Notes: a model not told the origin generated them from the sequence alone. A stretch of 64,000 nt of DNA from Caproicibacterium argilliputei (GCF_029211325.2 NZ_CP135996.1:2170001-2234000), one strand, 5' to 3'. Shown: positions 1 to 9,361, counted from the stretch's first letter. Translations and numbers: made by a program.

Positions 1-496
1 CGCCCGGCTCGGGGCCGGTCAGTTCGCGATTCAGCTCTGTCAAATGAATTTCGGTGTTACCGTACACAATATAGACCCTGCCGTCATCATCGAACAGGAG
101 AGAGCTGTCATGATAAAATCCAGCAATCGTCTGCTTTTCCCACGGTCCCTCCACGTTTTCCGCCTGATACAGGTAGGTTTTGTGTGTATCATTCGCCACA
201 AAGCAAACATAAAACTTTCCGTTATGCCAGCGGATGGATGCCGCCCACATTCCCTTGCCGTATGCGGTTTGTTCGCCCTCCAACCGCTGCGCCGGTGTGC
301 TGTCCAGTGTGTCGTAAACATAAGACGCCGTTTCCCAATGTGCCAAATCATACGAACGCAGAATCACCGCGCCGGGCATAAAGTGCATGGTGGTGCTGAC
401 CATATAGTATGTATCGCCCACCCGGATGACGTCCGGATCGGGAAAATCCATCCACAGGATGGGGTTCTGACAAACGGTATTATTCTGTTCCTGCAT
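1..496 (-). CDS. Glycoside hydrolase family 43-like protein (3' part outside window)
   Basis: The N-terminal 165 residues are visible and the frame runs off the window edge. They show the GH43 five-bladed propeller signature: an early DFPDPDVIRVGDTYYM stretch, whose first PDPD aspartate is the usual catalytic base, then MWAASIRWHNGKFYV and a later HDSSLLFDDDG block that matches the pKa-modulating Asp region. GH43 enzymes are mostly beta-xylosidases or alpha-L-arabinofuranosidases. There is no signal peptide, so a cytoplasmic enzyme acting on imported oligosaccharides is likely. The ATG follows a GGAAGGGTGG ribosome site. The gene lies downstream of a GH8 xylosidase and a sugar importer, supporting xylan or arabinoxylan use. 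Substrate cannot be fixed from sequence alone. Confidence 0.85.
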   Translation of the reverse strand, partial: MQEQNNTVCQNPILWMDFPDPDVIRVGDTYYMVSTTMHFMPGAVILRSYDLAHWETASYVYDTLDSTPAQRLEGEQTAYGKGMWAASIRWHNGKFYVCFVANDTHKTYLYQAENVEGPWEKQTIAGFYHDSSLLFDDDGRVYIVYGNTEIHLTELNRELTGPEPG

Positions 497-522
497 ATTT
501 TTTAAGCCACCCTTCCAAGTAT

Positions 523-558
523 AAAAAAGCAGAGCATTCTCCGCTGAGAACACTCTGC
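523..558 (-). terminator. Intrinsic terminator after the GH8 gene
   Basis: On the minus strand a stem of about 13 pairs (GCAGAG..TTCTC / GAGAA..CTCTGC, two G-T wobbles) closes a four-base loop and is followed by six T. It lies between the GH8 stop and the GH43 start, so GH43 may be read at a reduced level or from its own promoter. Confidence 0.8.
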
Positions 559-567
559 AAAATGTGA

Positions 568-1713
568 TTACCAAATGCGATAGTGCCCGCTGAGCGCCAA
601 AAACGCAAACAGATACAGGCAGTTGTCGTAATAGCGGCGGTCACCCGTGCGCAGCGGTGTATCCCAAAAGGTTTTCACACACTGCACGGCAAAGGTACCT
701 TTTGCCGCAAGGCTCGCCTGTGCATTCACCGCAGTAATCGCGACCGGATGCAGCGCTTTGCTTTCCAGCACAGTTCCGTCCACTTCATAAATGCCGAAGG
801 GATGTTCCTGCACCGTTTCACAGAAAAACTTCTGCAGGCGGTCCGCTTCCGCACAGGCCCAGTCATCCACAGCAAACCAGCTGTAATCCAGCGCGATGTT
901 TGCCACAGTGCGGTAAGAATCGCTGAAATACCAGTCGTGGCGTCCACCCCAGGTTTCGGGATTGTCCTGATGTGGTGTGCCGTCAAACTCTGCATACTCC
1001 GCACACAAACCGGTCACCGGGTGGCAGGCTTTTTTAAGGTAAGCCCGGCTTGCCTCGGCGGCGGATTTCCAAAACGGACGGTCTGCCTCCTCCGCCCACA
1101 GCGCAAACAGTTCATAAAAATGCGGCAAATGGTAGGAAGGATCCGTAAAATCAACTTCCGTGATAAACCGAATCAGTTTATTCTGCGGATCCCACATGGC
1201 ACGACCGGGCTCCCCGTTTTCTCCTTTGTGGATGCAAGTGTGCAACAGCGAGCGCGCTTCGGCGCTGTAATTGAAAATTCCTTCGCCGTCGCCCCAGCGG
1301 TGTGATGCGAAGAACAGTGCCATCGCAAAGAATTCCTCGCCGTCCGGCGCGGGGCCGTAAGCATTTTTGGTACCGTCCGTTGCGCAGGACCAGGCAAAAT
1401 ACCCGGCGTTTGCGCCCGTTTCCATGTACATATAGGTTCTTGCCCACTTCCACAGGCGGTCAAATTCCTCTTTTTTGTTCAGCTGTACGCACATCATCAT
1501 GCCATAAGACATTCCCTCTGTGCGCGCATCGTGATTGCCGGTGTCCTCCATATAGCCCATATCGTCACCAACTGGGTGATAGATCCGTTGTTCCGGCGTA
1601 CCGTAAAACAAAATCTCAAAGATCCGGTTCAATCGGTCTTCAATCTCCTGCTGCGGATAACCAAGCTGTGCAAAGACATTCGGGTAGTGGCCGGTTGCAA
1701 ACGCACCATTCAT
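568..1713 (-). CDS. GH8 reducing-end xylose-releasing exo-oligoxylanase (Rex)
   Basis: This 381-residue protein has the length and motifs of the cytoplasmic Rex branch of GH8 (EC 3.2.1.156), which removes xylose from the reducing end of xylo-oligosaccharides. Visible landmarks are DARTEGMSYGMMM with Glu66 as general acid, AWSCATDGTKNAYGPAPDGEE for the substrate cleft, and WYFSDSYR with Asp265 as the likely base. No signal peptide is present. The ATG follows GGGAGG at nine bases. It sits directly behind the two permeases and before the GH43 gene. Family assignment is strong; xylo-oligosaccharide specificity is taken from the family. Confidence 0.9.
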   Translation of the reverse strand: MNGAFATGHYPNVFAQLGYPQQEIEDRLNRIFEILFYGTPEQRIYHPVGDDMGYMEDTGNHDARTEGMSYGMMMCVQLNKKEEFDRLWKWARTYMYMETGANAGYFAWSCATDGTKNAYGPAPDGEEFFAMALFFASHRWGDGEGIFNYSAEARSLLHTCIHKGENGEPGRAMWDPQNKLIRFITEVDFTDPSYHLPHFYELFALWAEEADRPFWKSAAEASRAYLKKACHPVTGLCAEYAEFDGTPHQDNPETWGGRHDWYFSDSYRTVANIALDYSWFAVDDWACAEADRLQKFFCETVQEHPFGIYEVDGTVLESKALHPVAITAVNAQASLAAKGTFAVQCVKTFWDTPLRTGDRRYYDNCLYLFAFLALSGHYRIW

Positions 1714-1740
1714 GGGTGGTTTCCTCCCTCTTTCTCTGTT

Positions 1741-2664
1741 TTATTCCTTTACCGCGCCCAGCGTCATGCCGGTGACGAAGTACCGCTGCAGGAACGGATA
1801 CAGACACACAATCGGCACCATGGTGATGATGGAAGCAGCAGACCGAACGGAAGTCGGTGTTACGGCATTGGCAGAACTCTTCATGGAATCAATGGTCGCT
1901 CCACTGGAGGAATTCATCGTCGTTACTGCCGACAGCAGTTTCATCAACTCGTACTGTAGCGTGGTATATTGCGGGCTCATGCGGTTGTACAGCATGGCAT
2001 CGAACCAACTGTTCCAGTGACCAACCGCGATGAACAGCGCCACTGTAGCCAAAACTGGTGTGCACAACGGAAGTGTGATTCGCGCAAAAATGGTCATGTA
2101 TCCGGCTCCATCAAGCTGCGCAGACTCTTCCAAGCTGACCGGAAGTCCTTCCATGTAACTGCGGATGACCAATAAGTTAAATGCTCCTGTCAGTCCAGGG
2201 ATAATATATACCCAGAAAGAGTTGGTCAGCTGCAAACCTTTAAAGAGCAGGAAAACCGGAATCAAACCGCCGCCAACATACATTGTGATGACCCAGAACA
2301 GGTTCATCTGCTTTTTGAGCAGATACTTCGGGCGGCTGCACATGAAGGCCAGCAGTGCCGTTACAAGCAGTCCCAAGACCGTACCTAATACTGTACGTGC
2401 CACACTGATCCAAAGGCCGGTAACCAGATTCTGCTGTGACAAAACGGTTTGATAGTTATAAAGCGTGAATTCACGCGGCCACAGATAAATACCACCGCGT
2501 AGAGAATCTGTTGCATCGTTGAAAGAAATCGCCAATGTATTCAGTACAGGATACAAGGTTACTAATAAGAATAGCACCATGTAAACGGTATTACAAATGG
2601 TAAATACACGGTCACCTTTTGTATGTTTTCTTTTTTTATTATAGGATAAAACTTCCTCTGCCAT
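1741..2664 (-). CDS. Carbohydrate ABC transporter permease (LplC/YtcP type)
   Basis: The 307-residue inner-membrane permease has about six hydrophobic segments and the permease EAA loop around residues 190-215 (SLEESAQLDGAGY...ITLPL), which contacts the ATPase. The C-terminus (FVTGMTLGAVKE) is typical of the second CUT1 permease of YtcQP/LplABC systems. It follows the first permease by 12 bases and both follow the binding protein gene, giving a complete importer except for the ATPase. Such systems usually borrow a housekeeping MsmX-type ATPase. The start follows AAGGAGGG. Confidence 0.9.
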   Translation of the reverse strand: MAEEVLSYNKKRKHTKGDRVFTICNTVYMVLFLLVTLYPVLNTLAISFNDATDSLRGGIYLWPREFTLYNYQTVLSQQNLVTGLWISVARTVLGTVLGLLVTALLAFMCSRPKYLLKKQMNLFWVITMYVGGGLIPVFLLFKGLQLTNSFWVYIIPGLTGAFNLLVIRSYMEGLPVSLEESAQLDGAGYMTIFARITLPLCTPVLATVALFIAVGHWNSWFDAMLYNRMSPQYTTLQYELMKLLSAVTTMNSSSGATIDSMKSSANAVTPTSVRSAASIITMVPIVCLYPFLQRYFVTGMTLGAVKE

Positions 2665-2676
2665 TTTTCTCCCTCC

Positions 2677-3648
2677 TTAAAAGAGTCTGGTGTCACTGTA
2701 ACGCTTGGCAATGCGGTTTGCAATGACAATCAGAACAATGCTGACCACACTCTTGAAAATGCCAGCCGCAGTACCCAGGGCAAAGTCATTCTGGCCAATG
2801 CCCCACTTCAAAACATAGATATCAATCGTCTGGGAATAATCCCGAATGACATCATTGCCCAGCAGATACTGCACCTCAAAACCGGCATTCAAAACATTGC
2901 CGATATTCATAATCAACAGAATGATAATGGTGTTGGCAATGCCCGGCAGCGTGACGTACTTAATTCTTGCCCAGCGTCCGCCACCATCGATTGCCACGGC
3001 CTCATACAGGCTTGGATCAATGGAAACAATGGCCGCCAGATAAATGATTGCGTTCCAACCGGTTTCTTTCCAGATCATCGCTAACACTTCAATCCACCAG
3101 AACCAAGTCTGGTGAGAGAAAAAGTTGATTGGTGAAGAAATTACGTGCATTTTGACGAGCAAGTCGTTAATAATACCTGTTCCGCTTAAGGTATCAAGGA
3201 TGATTCCACAAGCAACAACCCAGGAAAGGAAATGTGGCAGATAAGAAACTGTCTGCACAACTTTCTTGCCGGGTAGGCAACGCACTTCGTTGAGCAGAAT
3301 GGCAAAAAGGATTGCAAAAAACGTTCCCAAAACGAGGTTCAAAATGCTCATTGCCAGTGTATTGCGCACGGTGAGCCAAAATGCCGAGTCGTCAAATAAC
3401 TTCTTAAATACATCCAGACCTACAAATTTAGATCCAAACAGGCCGCCTCTTGCTGTATAGTGTTCAAAACCCATGATCCAGCCAACCAAAGGCAGGTAAC
3501 AGAAGATAAAACCATACACAAAAAACGGTACGGAAAGAATCAGGAGAATCTTCTGATTCTTCGCAGCCCTGCGCCACGCAGCGCGTCGTTCCTTTTTCTG
3601 CTGCTTTTTTAGCTGTTTGTTTGTTAATACTCCGGCATTTTCAGCCAT
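2677..3648 (-). CDS. Sugar ABC transporter permease (LplB/YteP type)
   Basis: The first CUT1 permease of the locus has about 323 residues from the ATG chosen here, which has an AGGTGA site just upstream; a GTG nine bases earlier is the alternative. A basic, charged N-terminus rich in Lys and Arg precedes the first membrane segment (ILLILSVPFFVYGFIFCYLP), and the EAA loop reads YEAVAIDGGGRWARIKYVTLPG. It pairs with the neighbouring permease and with the solute-binding lipoprotein encoded upstream. No ATPase gene lies in the locus. Confidence 0.88.
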   Translation of the reverse strand: MAENAGVLTNKQLKKQQKKERRAAWRRAAKNQKILLILSVPFFVYGFIFCYLPLVGWIMGFEHYTARGGLFGSKFVGLDVFKKLFDDSAFWLTVRNTLAMSILNLVLGTFFAILFAILLNEVRCLPGKKVVQTVSYLPHFLSWVVACGIILDTLSGTGIINDLLVKMHVISSPINFFSHQTWFWWIEVLAMIWKETGWNAIIYLAAIVSIDPSLYEAVAIDGGGRWARIKYVTLPGIANTIIILLIMNIGNVLNAGFEVQYLLGNDVIRDYSQTIDIYVLKWGIGQNDFALGTAAGIFKSVVSIVLIVIANRIAKRYSDTRLF

Positions 3649-3675
3649 TGGAATCACCTCACGCTATTTTACTCA

Positions 3676-3739
3676 TTGTTCAAAAGCAAGCGGCCCGGCA
3701 TCTCATATTGCTTAGCCGCGGCCGCTTGCTTCAAACAAT
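3676..3739 (-). promoter_or_regulatory. Long inverted repeat between binding protein and permease genes
   Basis: TTGTT..AAGCAAGCGGCC and GGCCGCTTGCTT..AACAA form a long interrupted stem around a loop of roughly 24 bases. Only four T follow on the minus strand, so it looks like a partial terminator or an mRNA-stabilising structure. That would raise binding-protein transcript over permease transcript. Confidence 0.65.
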
Positions 3740-3804
3740 TTTTTTACTGTATCACTTCGCCAAAACCAAAGGCTAACAACAATGCATGCAACCTTCCGTA
3801 ATGC

Positions 3805-5529
3805 TTACTTGGAAGAGGCAGAAGAGGATGTCTCATATTTCTTTGCTGCGTTCACGCGGCTGGTCACTTCTTTTTGCGCTGCATTGAAGTAGTTTTCCGG
3901 CTTGCAGGCTTTGTAGGCAGTCATATACGAATTCCATGCGGAGTCGAAATCACTCGCCATGCAAATCTTCGGCAAATACTGATGCTGCGTGTCGTCAATC
4001 TTTGCACTGGCCGTCTTAGCCGGATCATCAGAAGCCAGCGTGTTTGCAAATGTCCAGAGAGGATACCATGCACCCGGTGCGTCATTGTCGCCAATCATAT
4101 CCACAAATGTCTTAGCGCCATAAGCCTTCAGCGTATCTTTCATGTTCTGGCTCAGGCCGCTCTGGAACTCACTAATCTGTTCATCAGGAGTTGCTGCATT
4201 TTTGTTGTCCAACAGCATACCGCCGTAGTTCGGGAAATAGCTGTAAGAGCAGAGATGAGACGCCTTATACTTTGTATCGTTTGCCTTGTTGCGCATCGCC
4301 TGTGTGCGGGTAAACATACCGTTGGCATCTTCGTTGTAATCAACACCCTTGACACCCCAGTTACGCAGAGTAACTACTTCCGGGCTGAGCAGGTCGTTGA
4401 TAAACTTCAATGCGCCGTCAACATCCTGGCAGCTTGTGGTAATGCCAACGCCAGAAGAAACATTCATAACCGAGTACGTAGTATGCCACTGGTTGTGAAT
4501 TCCCTCTTTAATCGTAATCGGCAGTGGTACATATTCACAGCCCTGCTCATCCAGCTTCTGTGTTTTCAAGGAAGCATTCACATTGCTGCTGAAGTCCCAG
4601 TACTGATCAATCATACCCAGTACGCGGCCTGTGGAAAGCTTGGAAATATACTGGTCATATTTCTGTGTGAAAGCTTCCGGATCCACAACGCCCTTTTTGT
4701 ACTCTCCGTTCAGCTTCTTGAAGTACAGTTTTGCTGTATCAGAAGTGTTGTAATCAATCACTTTCTGTGTCTTCGGATCCACAATACAGCTACCATCGTT
4801 CGGATAACCGTCCAAGAACATCGGTGCATTGTTCAGACAGAAAATTTTGCCGCCATCGGTCAAAGTCGTGTAGCCAATGTTCTTCGTTCCATCTTTCATC
4901 GTCGGGTTAGCTTTCAGATACCGCTCGATCAGGTCAAAGTACTGATCCATTGTAGTGACCTTCGGATAATTTGCCCATTTCAGCACGCGAGTCTGAATCC
5001 AGAACGCCTCATCATTGTGAATGGTGTTTGTTTTCTTGTCATGCGTAACGCTGAACTGAGGCAAATAATAGATATGGCCACCGTGTGCAGCCTTCAGCTG
5101 ATCCCACTGCTGCTGTGTAAAATAGTTCTTAATATTCGGGTATTTATCGATGTAATTATCAAGTTCAATCAAGGCACCGGCTTCTACCAGTGCATTTGTA
5201 GCACCGCCGCCTTCGATAAAGTCCGGATACTCGCCACCTGCAATCATTGTGCCGACAGCCTCTGTATCACTTTGACCTGTCAGCCATGTTTCTTTGCACT
5301 TCGCACCAATCAGATCTGTAATCTTCTGCTGTACTTCGTTGTCATCATTGATTTCCGTTCCCGCAACCGTGAAAAACGCCTTGAACTGTTTGACGCTAGA
5401 AGTACCGGTCGAGCCGGTCTTTGCACCGGAACCTGTAGAATCGCTTCCACCGGCACCGCAGGCAGACATACTCGTCACCATTAGCGATGCAGCAACTGCA
5501 AGCGCCAAAAGTCTTTTTGCTGGCCTCAT
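3805..5529 (-). CDS. Extracellular solute-binding lipoprotein of the xylo-oligosaccharide-type importer
   Basis: The 574-residue protein starts with a lipoprotein signal (MRPAKRLLALAVAASLMVTS), with lipobox Cys24 in MSAC, then a Gly/Ser/Thr linker. Size and overall pattern fit the large YtcQ/LplA branch of family 1 binding proteins, which bind oligosaccharides outside the membrane and hand them to the two permeases. The ATG follows GGGAGG. It is the first gene after a 172-base promoter region and is followed by a long hairpin. The ligand is inferred only from the GH8 and GH43 neighbours. Confidence 0.88.
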   Translation of the reverse strand: MRPAKRLLALAVAASLMVTSMSACGAGGSDSTGSGAKTGSTGTSSVKQFKAFFTVAGTEINDDNEVQQKITDLIGAKCKETWLTGQSDTEAVGTMIAGGEYPDFIEGGGATNALVEAGALIELDNYIDKYPNIKNYFTQQQWDQLKAAHGGHIYYLPQFSVTHDKKTNTIHNDEAFWIQTRVLKWANYPKVTTMDQYFDLIERYLKANPTMKDGTKNIGYTTLTDGGKIFCLNNAPMFLDGYPNDGSCIVDPKTQKVIDYNTSDTAKLYFKKLNGEYKKGVVDPEAFTQKYDQYISKLSTGRVLGMIDQYWDFSSNVNASLKTQKLDEQGCEYVPLPITIKEGIHNQWHTTYSVMNVSSGVGITTSCQDVDGALKFINDLLSPEVVTLRNWGVKGVDYNEDANGMFTRTQAMRNKANDTKYKASHLCSYSYFPNYGGMLLDNKNAATPDEQISEFQSGLSQNMKDTLKAYGAKTFVDMIGDNDAPGAWYPLWTFANTLASDDPAKTASAKIDDTQHQYLPKICMASDFDSAWNSYMTAYKACKPENYFNAAQKEVTSRVNAAKKYETSSSASSK

Positions 5530-5590
5530 TATTGATTCCTCCCAAAAGTTTTTGTGATATTGTAATCACTTTCTTTATTTTGACAAACAA

Positions 5591-5620
5591 ATTATACTTC
5601 AAACTGTGCAACCTGCACAA
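5591..5620 (-). promoter_or_regulatory. Promoter with palindromic operator ahead of the binding-protein gene
   Basis: On the minus strand TTGTGC (5615-5620), an 18-base spacer and TATAAT (5591-5596) form a promoter. The perfect inverted repeat TGTGCA-3-TGCACA (5605-5619) overlaps the -35 box. An AraC-type response regulator or another regulator could bind here; the protein is not known. Two ACTATA-like repeats lie farther upstream (about 5650-5685). Confidence 0.6.
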
Positions 5621-5701
5621 CAGGGTAAAGTTTTAAAAAAAGCGGGGGAAACTATAGTTTTTGCAAAGTCACTATAATTTCTCCCGGAAATAGATGGTTT
5701 A

Positions 5702-7270
5702 CTAGTCGTTATGTTTTTCACAAGCTTGCCTGCGGAATTTTGTCGGCGTACAGCCCTTGATTTTGACAAAGCGGTCAATGAAATAATCAATGTCGCGGTA
5801 CCCGACCTGATTTGCGATTTCATAAACTTTATTGTCTGTCTGAAGCAGCATCTGCGCGGCTTTTTCCATGCGCAGAGAGATGAGGTAATTCTTAAAGCTC
5901 GTGCCGAATTTCTTCTTAAAAAGCTGCCCCAAATAGGCGCTGTTCAGAAAATATTTCTCGCTGAGCGTCTTTAGACTAATGTCCTGCGCGTAGTTTTCCT
6001 CAATATCCCGCTCGATATCCGCAAGAACCCCCTTGGCGGATTTGCTGCGCAGCGAAGCAAGGTAACCCGCATAATCCAGCGCCAGTCGCCGGAAGTGGCT
6101 TTCGCTGCCGTGCATCATAAACGCGTTGTTGCTGATGTAATGCAGCACTTCCTCCTGATTCACGTTGCTGTCCTGCTGCGTGGCAAGATGCACAAACTGA
6201 AATAGAATGTAATCGATATCCAGGTCAATCAGGTTTGGTTCCAAGTTCATTCTGCGAATCTGCCGGTACATTGCCTGCACACTGTCCGTAATTTTTTCAC
6301 GGTCATTGGCCGCCACTGCGCTAATCAGCGCATCCAGTTCCTCTTTTTGCAGCGATGCGGAGCCGGAGCGCTCCTTCATCTCTTCCTCATACCAGACAAT
6401 ATCTTTTTCCATGGTAAATGCCTGACAGCTTTTGGCAATTTCCGCTGTGCGGAAAGACTCTGAAAGTTCCGCCAAATCATGCACCTTGCAGCCGGCGTAA
6501 AACCACACCGGTTCCTGCATGGCCTGTGCCACCTGCACACGCAGCTTCTGCAGAAACGCGTGGTCGTCACTCTGCGTATCGCAGCAGATCAGCCCAATGT
6601 CATAGCAGTCTTTCTGCGGCGATACATTAAAAATGCAGGTGCAGCCGGGGCGCTTTGCCGAAAAGTCCAGGCAAGTGCGGTACAGGCGGCGCTGCATGGT
6701 GCGTTTCAGTTCTTCTGACCAATCCGCATTTCTCGCTTCCAGCCCAACGTAGCGATAACTTTTTGCCGGGCCGACTTTTTTCCGGATACCGGCAAGGTCC
6801 GCCTGGTCGTATTTGCCCATCAGCAGTGCCACAATGCTGCGTGCATAGTAAGCCTCCTCCATCTGGGCGCTTTTCTGCCTTTGCAGGCGTTCCTCGCTGA
6901 TGCTGCCCGCAATGCTGCGCAGCAGCGACAGCAGCTTTTCTTTCTGAACCGGCTTCAGGATATACTCCAGGCATTGGTAGCGAATGGCCTGCTGCGCATA
7001 AGAAAAGTCACTCATCCCACTCAGTATCACAAATCGGGCATCCGAAAGATGTTCATCCCGCACGGTTTTCAGTAGCTCCAGACCGTTCATTTCCGGCATA
7101 CGGACATCTGCGATAATCAAACTGACCGGTTCGCGCTTCAGGAATGCAACGGCCTGCCGTCCGTTTTCCGCCGTACCGGCAATGCAGAAGCCCTCCGCTT
7201 CCCAGTCAATCATGGCGCGCATTCCCTGCAAAATAAATGGCTCATCGTCCACCAGCAGTACTTTCAGCAT
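5702..7270 (-). CDS. Response regulator with AraC-type DNA-binding domain (YesN type)
   Basis: The 522-residue protein has an N-terminal receiver domain with acidic pocket VDDE and phospho-acceptor Asp55 (IIADVRMPEMNG). A poorly conserved middle region follows, then two helix-turn-helix motifs in about the last 100 residues (ISLKTLSEKYFLNSAYLGQL and VYEIANQVGYRDIDYFIDRF). This is the YesN architecture that controls neighbouring glycan transport and hydrolase genes. It starts 18 bases after the kinase gene ends, so the two form a two-component operon. The likely target is the binding-protein promoter just downstream. Confidence 0.92.
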   Translation of the reverse strand: MLKVLLVDDEPFILQGMRAMIDWEAEGFCIAGTAENGRQAVAFLKREPVSLIIADVRMPEMNGLELLKTVRDEHLSDARFVILSGMSDFSYAQQAIRYQCLEYILKPVQKEKLLSLLRSIAGSISEERLQRQKSAQMEEAYYARSIVALLMGKYDQADLAGIRKKVGPAKSYRYVGLEARNADWSEELKRTMQRRLYRTCLDFSAKRPGCTCIFNVSPQKDCYDIGLICCDTQSDDHAFLQKLRVQVAQAMQEPVWFYAGCKVHDLAELSESFRTAEIAKSCQAFTMEKDIVWYEEEMKERSGSASLQKEELDALISAVAANDREKITDSVQAMYRQIRRMNLEPNLIDLDIDYILFQFVHLATQQDSNVNQEEVLHYISNNAFMMHGSESHFRRLALDYAGYLASLRSKSAKGVLADIERDIEENYAQDISLKTLSEKYFLNSAYLGQLFKKKFGTSFKNYLISLRMEKAAQMLLQTDNKVYEIANQVGYRDIDYFIDRFVKIKGCTPTKFRRQACEKHND

Positions 7271-7288
7271 TGGTATTCTCTCCTTTTC

Positions 7289-9115
7289 TCAACCACTCGT
7301 TTCCTCCGAATCTGCAGACGGATACGTACGCCTGCGGGTACAGTCGACCGGCAAATGAATGGTCACGGTGCAGCCGACCTTTTCCTCGCTTTCCACTTGA
7401 AAGCAAGCCCTGCCGCCGGTGAAAGCCCTGAGTCGGAAGCAGGCATTCACCACGCCGACGCGACCGCCCTGGTGCAAGCGGCGAATGCTGGCGTTCTGCA
7501 TACTCTCCTGCAGTGCACGCAGTTTGTCAGGCGGCATACCGATACCGGTATCCTCCACTTCCAGCACCACATTGTCACCGGAGCGGCTGACCTCAATAAA
7601 AATCCACCCGGGGCCGCTTTTTCCCTCAATGCCGTGTACGCACGCGTTTTCCGTAAACGTAACAATCGTCAATTTAGGAATATAGCAGTTCCGGCACTCC
7701 GGCGCGACGCTGATTTTATAGGACAGCTGCTCCCCAAACCGATACTTCTGCAGCTGCAGGTATGCCTCGGCAAACTGCACCTCCTCGGCAACAGTCACGA
7801 CATCCTGCCCCCAGTCCACCGACTGGCGCATCATCACCGACAGCTTACAGATCATCTCCGCGGTTTCTTCCTCATGCTTCAGCACGCTGTGCATACGAAT
7901 GCTTTCTAATGCGTTAAACAAAAAATGAGGGTTAATCTGACTTTGTAATGCCAGAACCTCCGCGTTCTGCCGCGCAATATCTGCCTCCTGCTCTTTCAAT
8001 TTTCCCTTATAAACCACTTGAATCAAATCATTGATACGCCGCACCATCTGATTGTAATCCTGCATAAGATCCGCAATTTCATCTTTACCACGCACCGACC
8101 CAATGGGTTTTAGCGTGTCACCATTTTTATCAATACTACTAAAATGTCGGCTTAGTTCCCCTAACCGCTGTGTAAAAGAGCGGTTAAAAGAATACATAAA
8201 TAAGATGGGCACAAAGATGCTGAGCGCAAGCATCGTCAAAATTAAGCTGATATTATTCTGCAGCATCGAAATCACACTAGACTGCGGGCGCATGACATAG
8301 ATATTCCAGTCCTGCGTATAAAAACTGACAGACTGCGTATATCCAACATCCTCCAAATCTTTTAGACTCAAAGCTCCAAACTCCGCAGATGTTGAAGTAT
8401 TGCCACGATTCGCATATAAAATTGTTTTTCCAGAACATACATAGACCGGAACCGCGTATTTGGAATTAAGCAAAGCATTCTCAATCACGCTGTAATCAAT
8501 ATTGAGTTTCATAATTTTTTCACAACCGCCATAGTAATTTAACCTCCGTATGACACAGATGCTGCGTGTCGGAGCTTCCGGGCGATCATAGGAAACATAC
8601 GGATAAACGACCAAATCTCGATTGTGTTCCTGATAGTATTTGCACCACTTCTGATTCTCCACCATACTCAAACTACCAAATTCGCTGCCATCTATAATGC
8701 TGTCGTTATCTGCATAAATCTTTAACGTTGCGTTACGTCCCACTAAACTCACGTCAAAGATAGAGTTATCTTTAAGTTTTTGAAAGTTTTCAAAATAGAC
8801 ATAAGGCGATGAATACTGCTCATTTAAAAAGACACTGATTTTTTCATTGAGATAATAATCCTTTGTGATAAAAACCGCATCGTCAATGGTCTTCGTTAAA
8901 TTATACTGCACCGCCTGCGCGATATTTGCCATTTCGTTTTCCTGTCTCTTTACTTCACTGTTCGCAAGATTCGACAAAAACACACTGTCTAAAATAACAA
9001 TAGGGATTATGATGCACATGATATACAAATAGTATAATTTTTTCTTAATCGGAAAGCTGTCCAGAATCTCATTACTGGAATCCACTGCTCTTTTGATGTA
9101 CCGCTTCAGTCCCAT
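7289..9115 (-). CDS. Sensor histidine kinase (YesM type)
   Basis: The 608-residue membrane kinase has TM1 near residues 28-50, an extracellular sensor domain to about 285, and TM2 near 289-310. HAMP-like sequence follows, then the His_kinase box QINPHFLFNALESIRMHSV with His397 as phospho-acceptor. The HATPase N box (FTENACVHGIEG) and G1 box (VEDTGIGM) are intact. It probably senses the oligosaccharide or its loaded binding protein and phosphorylates the regulator encoded 18 bases downstream. A possible short leader peptide lies upstream. Confidence 0.92.
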   Translation of the reverse strand: MGLKRYIKRAVDSSNEILDSFPIKKKLYYLYIMCIIIPIVILDSVFLSNLANSEVKRQENEMANIAQAVQYNLTKTIDDAVFITKDYYLNEKISVFLNEQYSSPYVYFENFQKLKDNSIFDVSLVGRNATLKIYADNDSIIDGSEFGSLSMVENQKWCKYYQEHNRDLVVYPYVSYDRPEAPTRSICVIRRLNYYGGCEKIMKLNIDYSVIENALLNSKYAVPVYVCSGKTILYANRGNTSTSAEFGALSLKDLEDVGYTQSVSFYTQDWNIYVMRPQSSVISMLQNNISLILTMLALSIFVPILFMYSFNRSFTQRLGELSRHFSSIDKNGDTLKPIGSVRGKDEIADLMQDYNQMVRRINDLIQVVYKGKLKEQEADIARQNAEVLALQSQINPHFLFNALESIRMHSVLKHEEETAEMICKLSVMMRQSVDWGQDVVTVAEEVQFAEAYLQLQKYRFGEQLSYKISVAPECRNCYIPKLTIVTFTENACVHGIEGKSGPGWIFIEVSRSGDNVVLEVEDTGIGMPPDKLRALQESMQNASIRRLHQGGRVGVVNACFRLRAFTGGRACFQVESEEKVGCTVTIHLPVDCTRRRTYPSADSEETSG

Positions 9116-9145
9116 GCTTCCTTAAGTCCTTCCAATTCTAATAAA

Positions 9146-9187
9146 TTATCCTGTTTTTCTATTTTCATCTGAAAATATTAGTATCAT
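9146..9187 (-). CDS. Possible 13-residue leader peptide upstream of the kinase gene
   Basis: An ATG with a GGAGGTG site seven bases upstream opens a 13-codon frame (MILIFSDENRKTG) that stops 30 bases before the kinase ATG. A GCAGAAGC/GCTTCTGC hairpin lies just upstream (9217-9239). It could be a leader peptide or a chance frame in the 5' untranslated region. The strong ribosome site is the only positive evidence. Confidence 0.3.
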   Translation of the reverse strand: MILIFSDENRKTG

Positions 9188-9301
9188 ATTACTACACCTC
9201 CGCAAAAATTTCAAATGCAGAAGCGGCACCAGCTTCTGCCAAAAATCGGTTTTCCCCAGGTATCATCGGACTTTCTGCAAGGAAAAAAGGTTTTTTCTCA
9301 G

Positions 9302-9350
9302 AAAAAAAGAGAGGGTACCGGTTTGAGCGTTTGCGCCGGTTCTCCTCTCT
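9302..9350 (-). terminator. Strong intrinsic terminator after the GH35-locus regulator
   Basis: The minus strand has AGAGAGG..ACCGG paired with CCGGT..CCTCTCT and then seven T. It lies 12 bases past the response-regulator stop and marks the end of the distal sugar operon, so the two loci are separate transcription units. Confidence 0.88.
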
Positions 9351-9361
9351 AACAGCTGTCC

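Noticed and set aside
3874..5484. 536-codon open frame on the plus strand
   Set aside because: It lies antisense to the binding-lipoprotein gene, which has signal peptide, lipobox and ribosome site; the plus frame has no ribosome site and no recognisable protein pattern.
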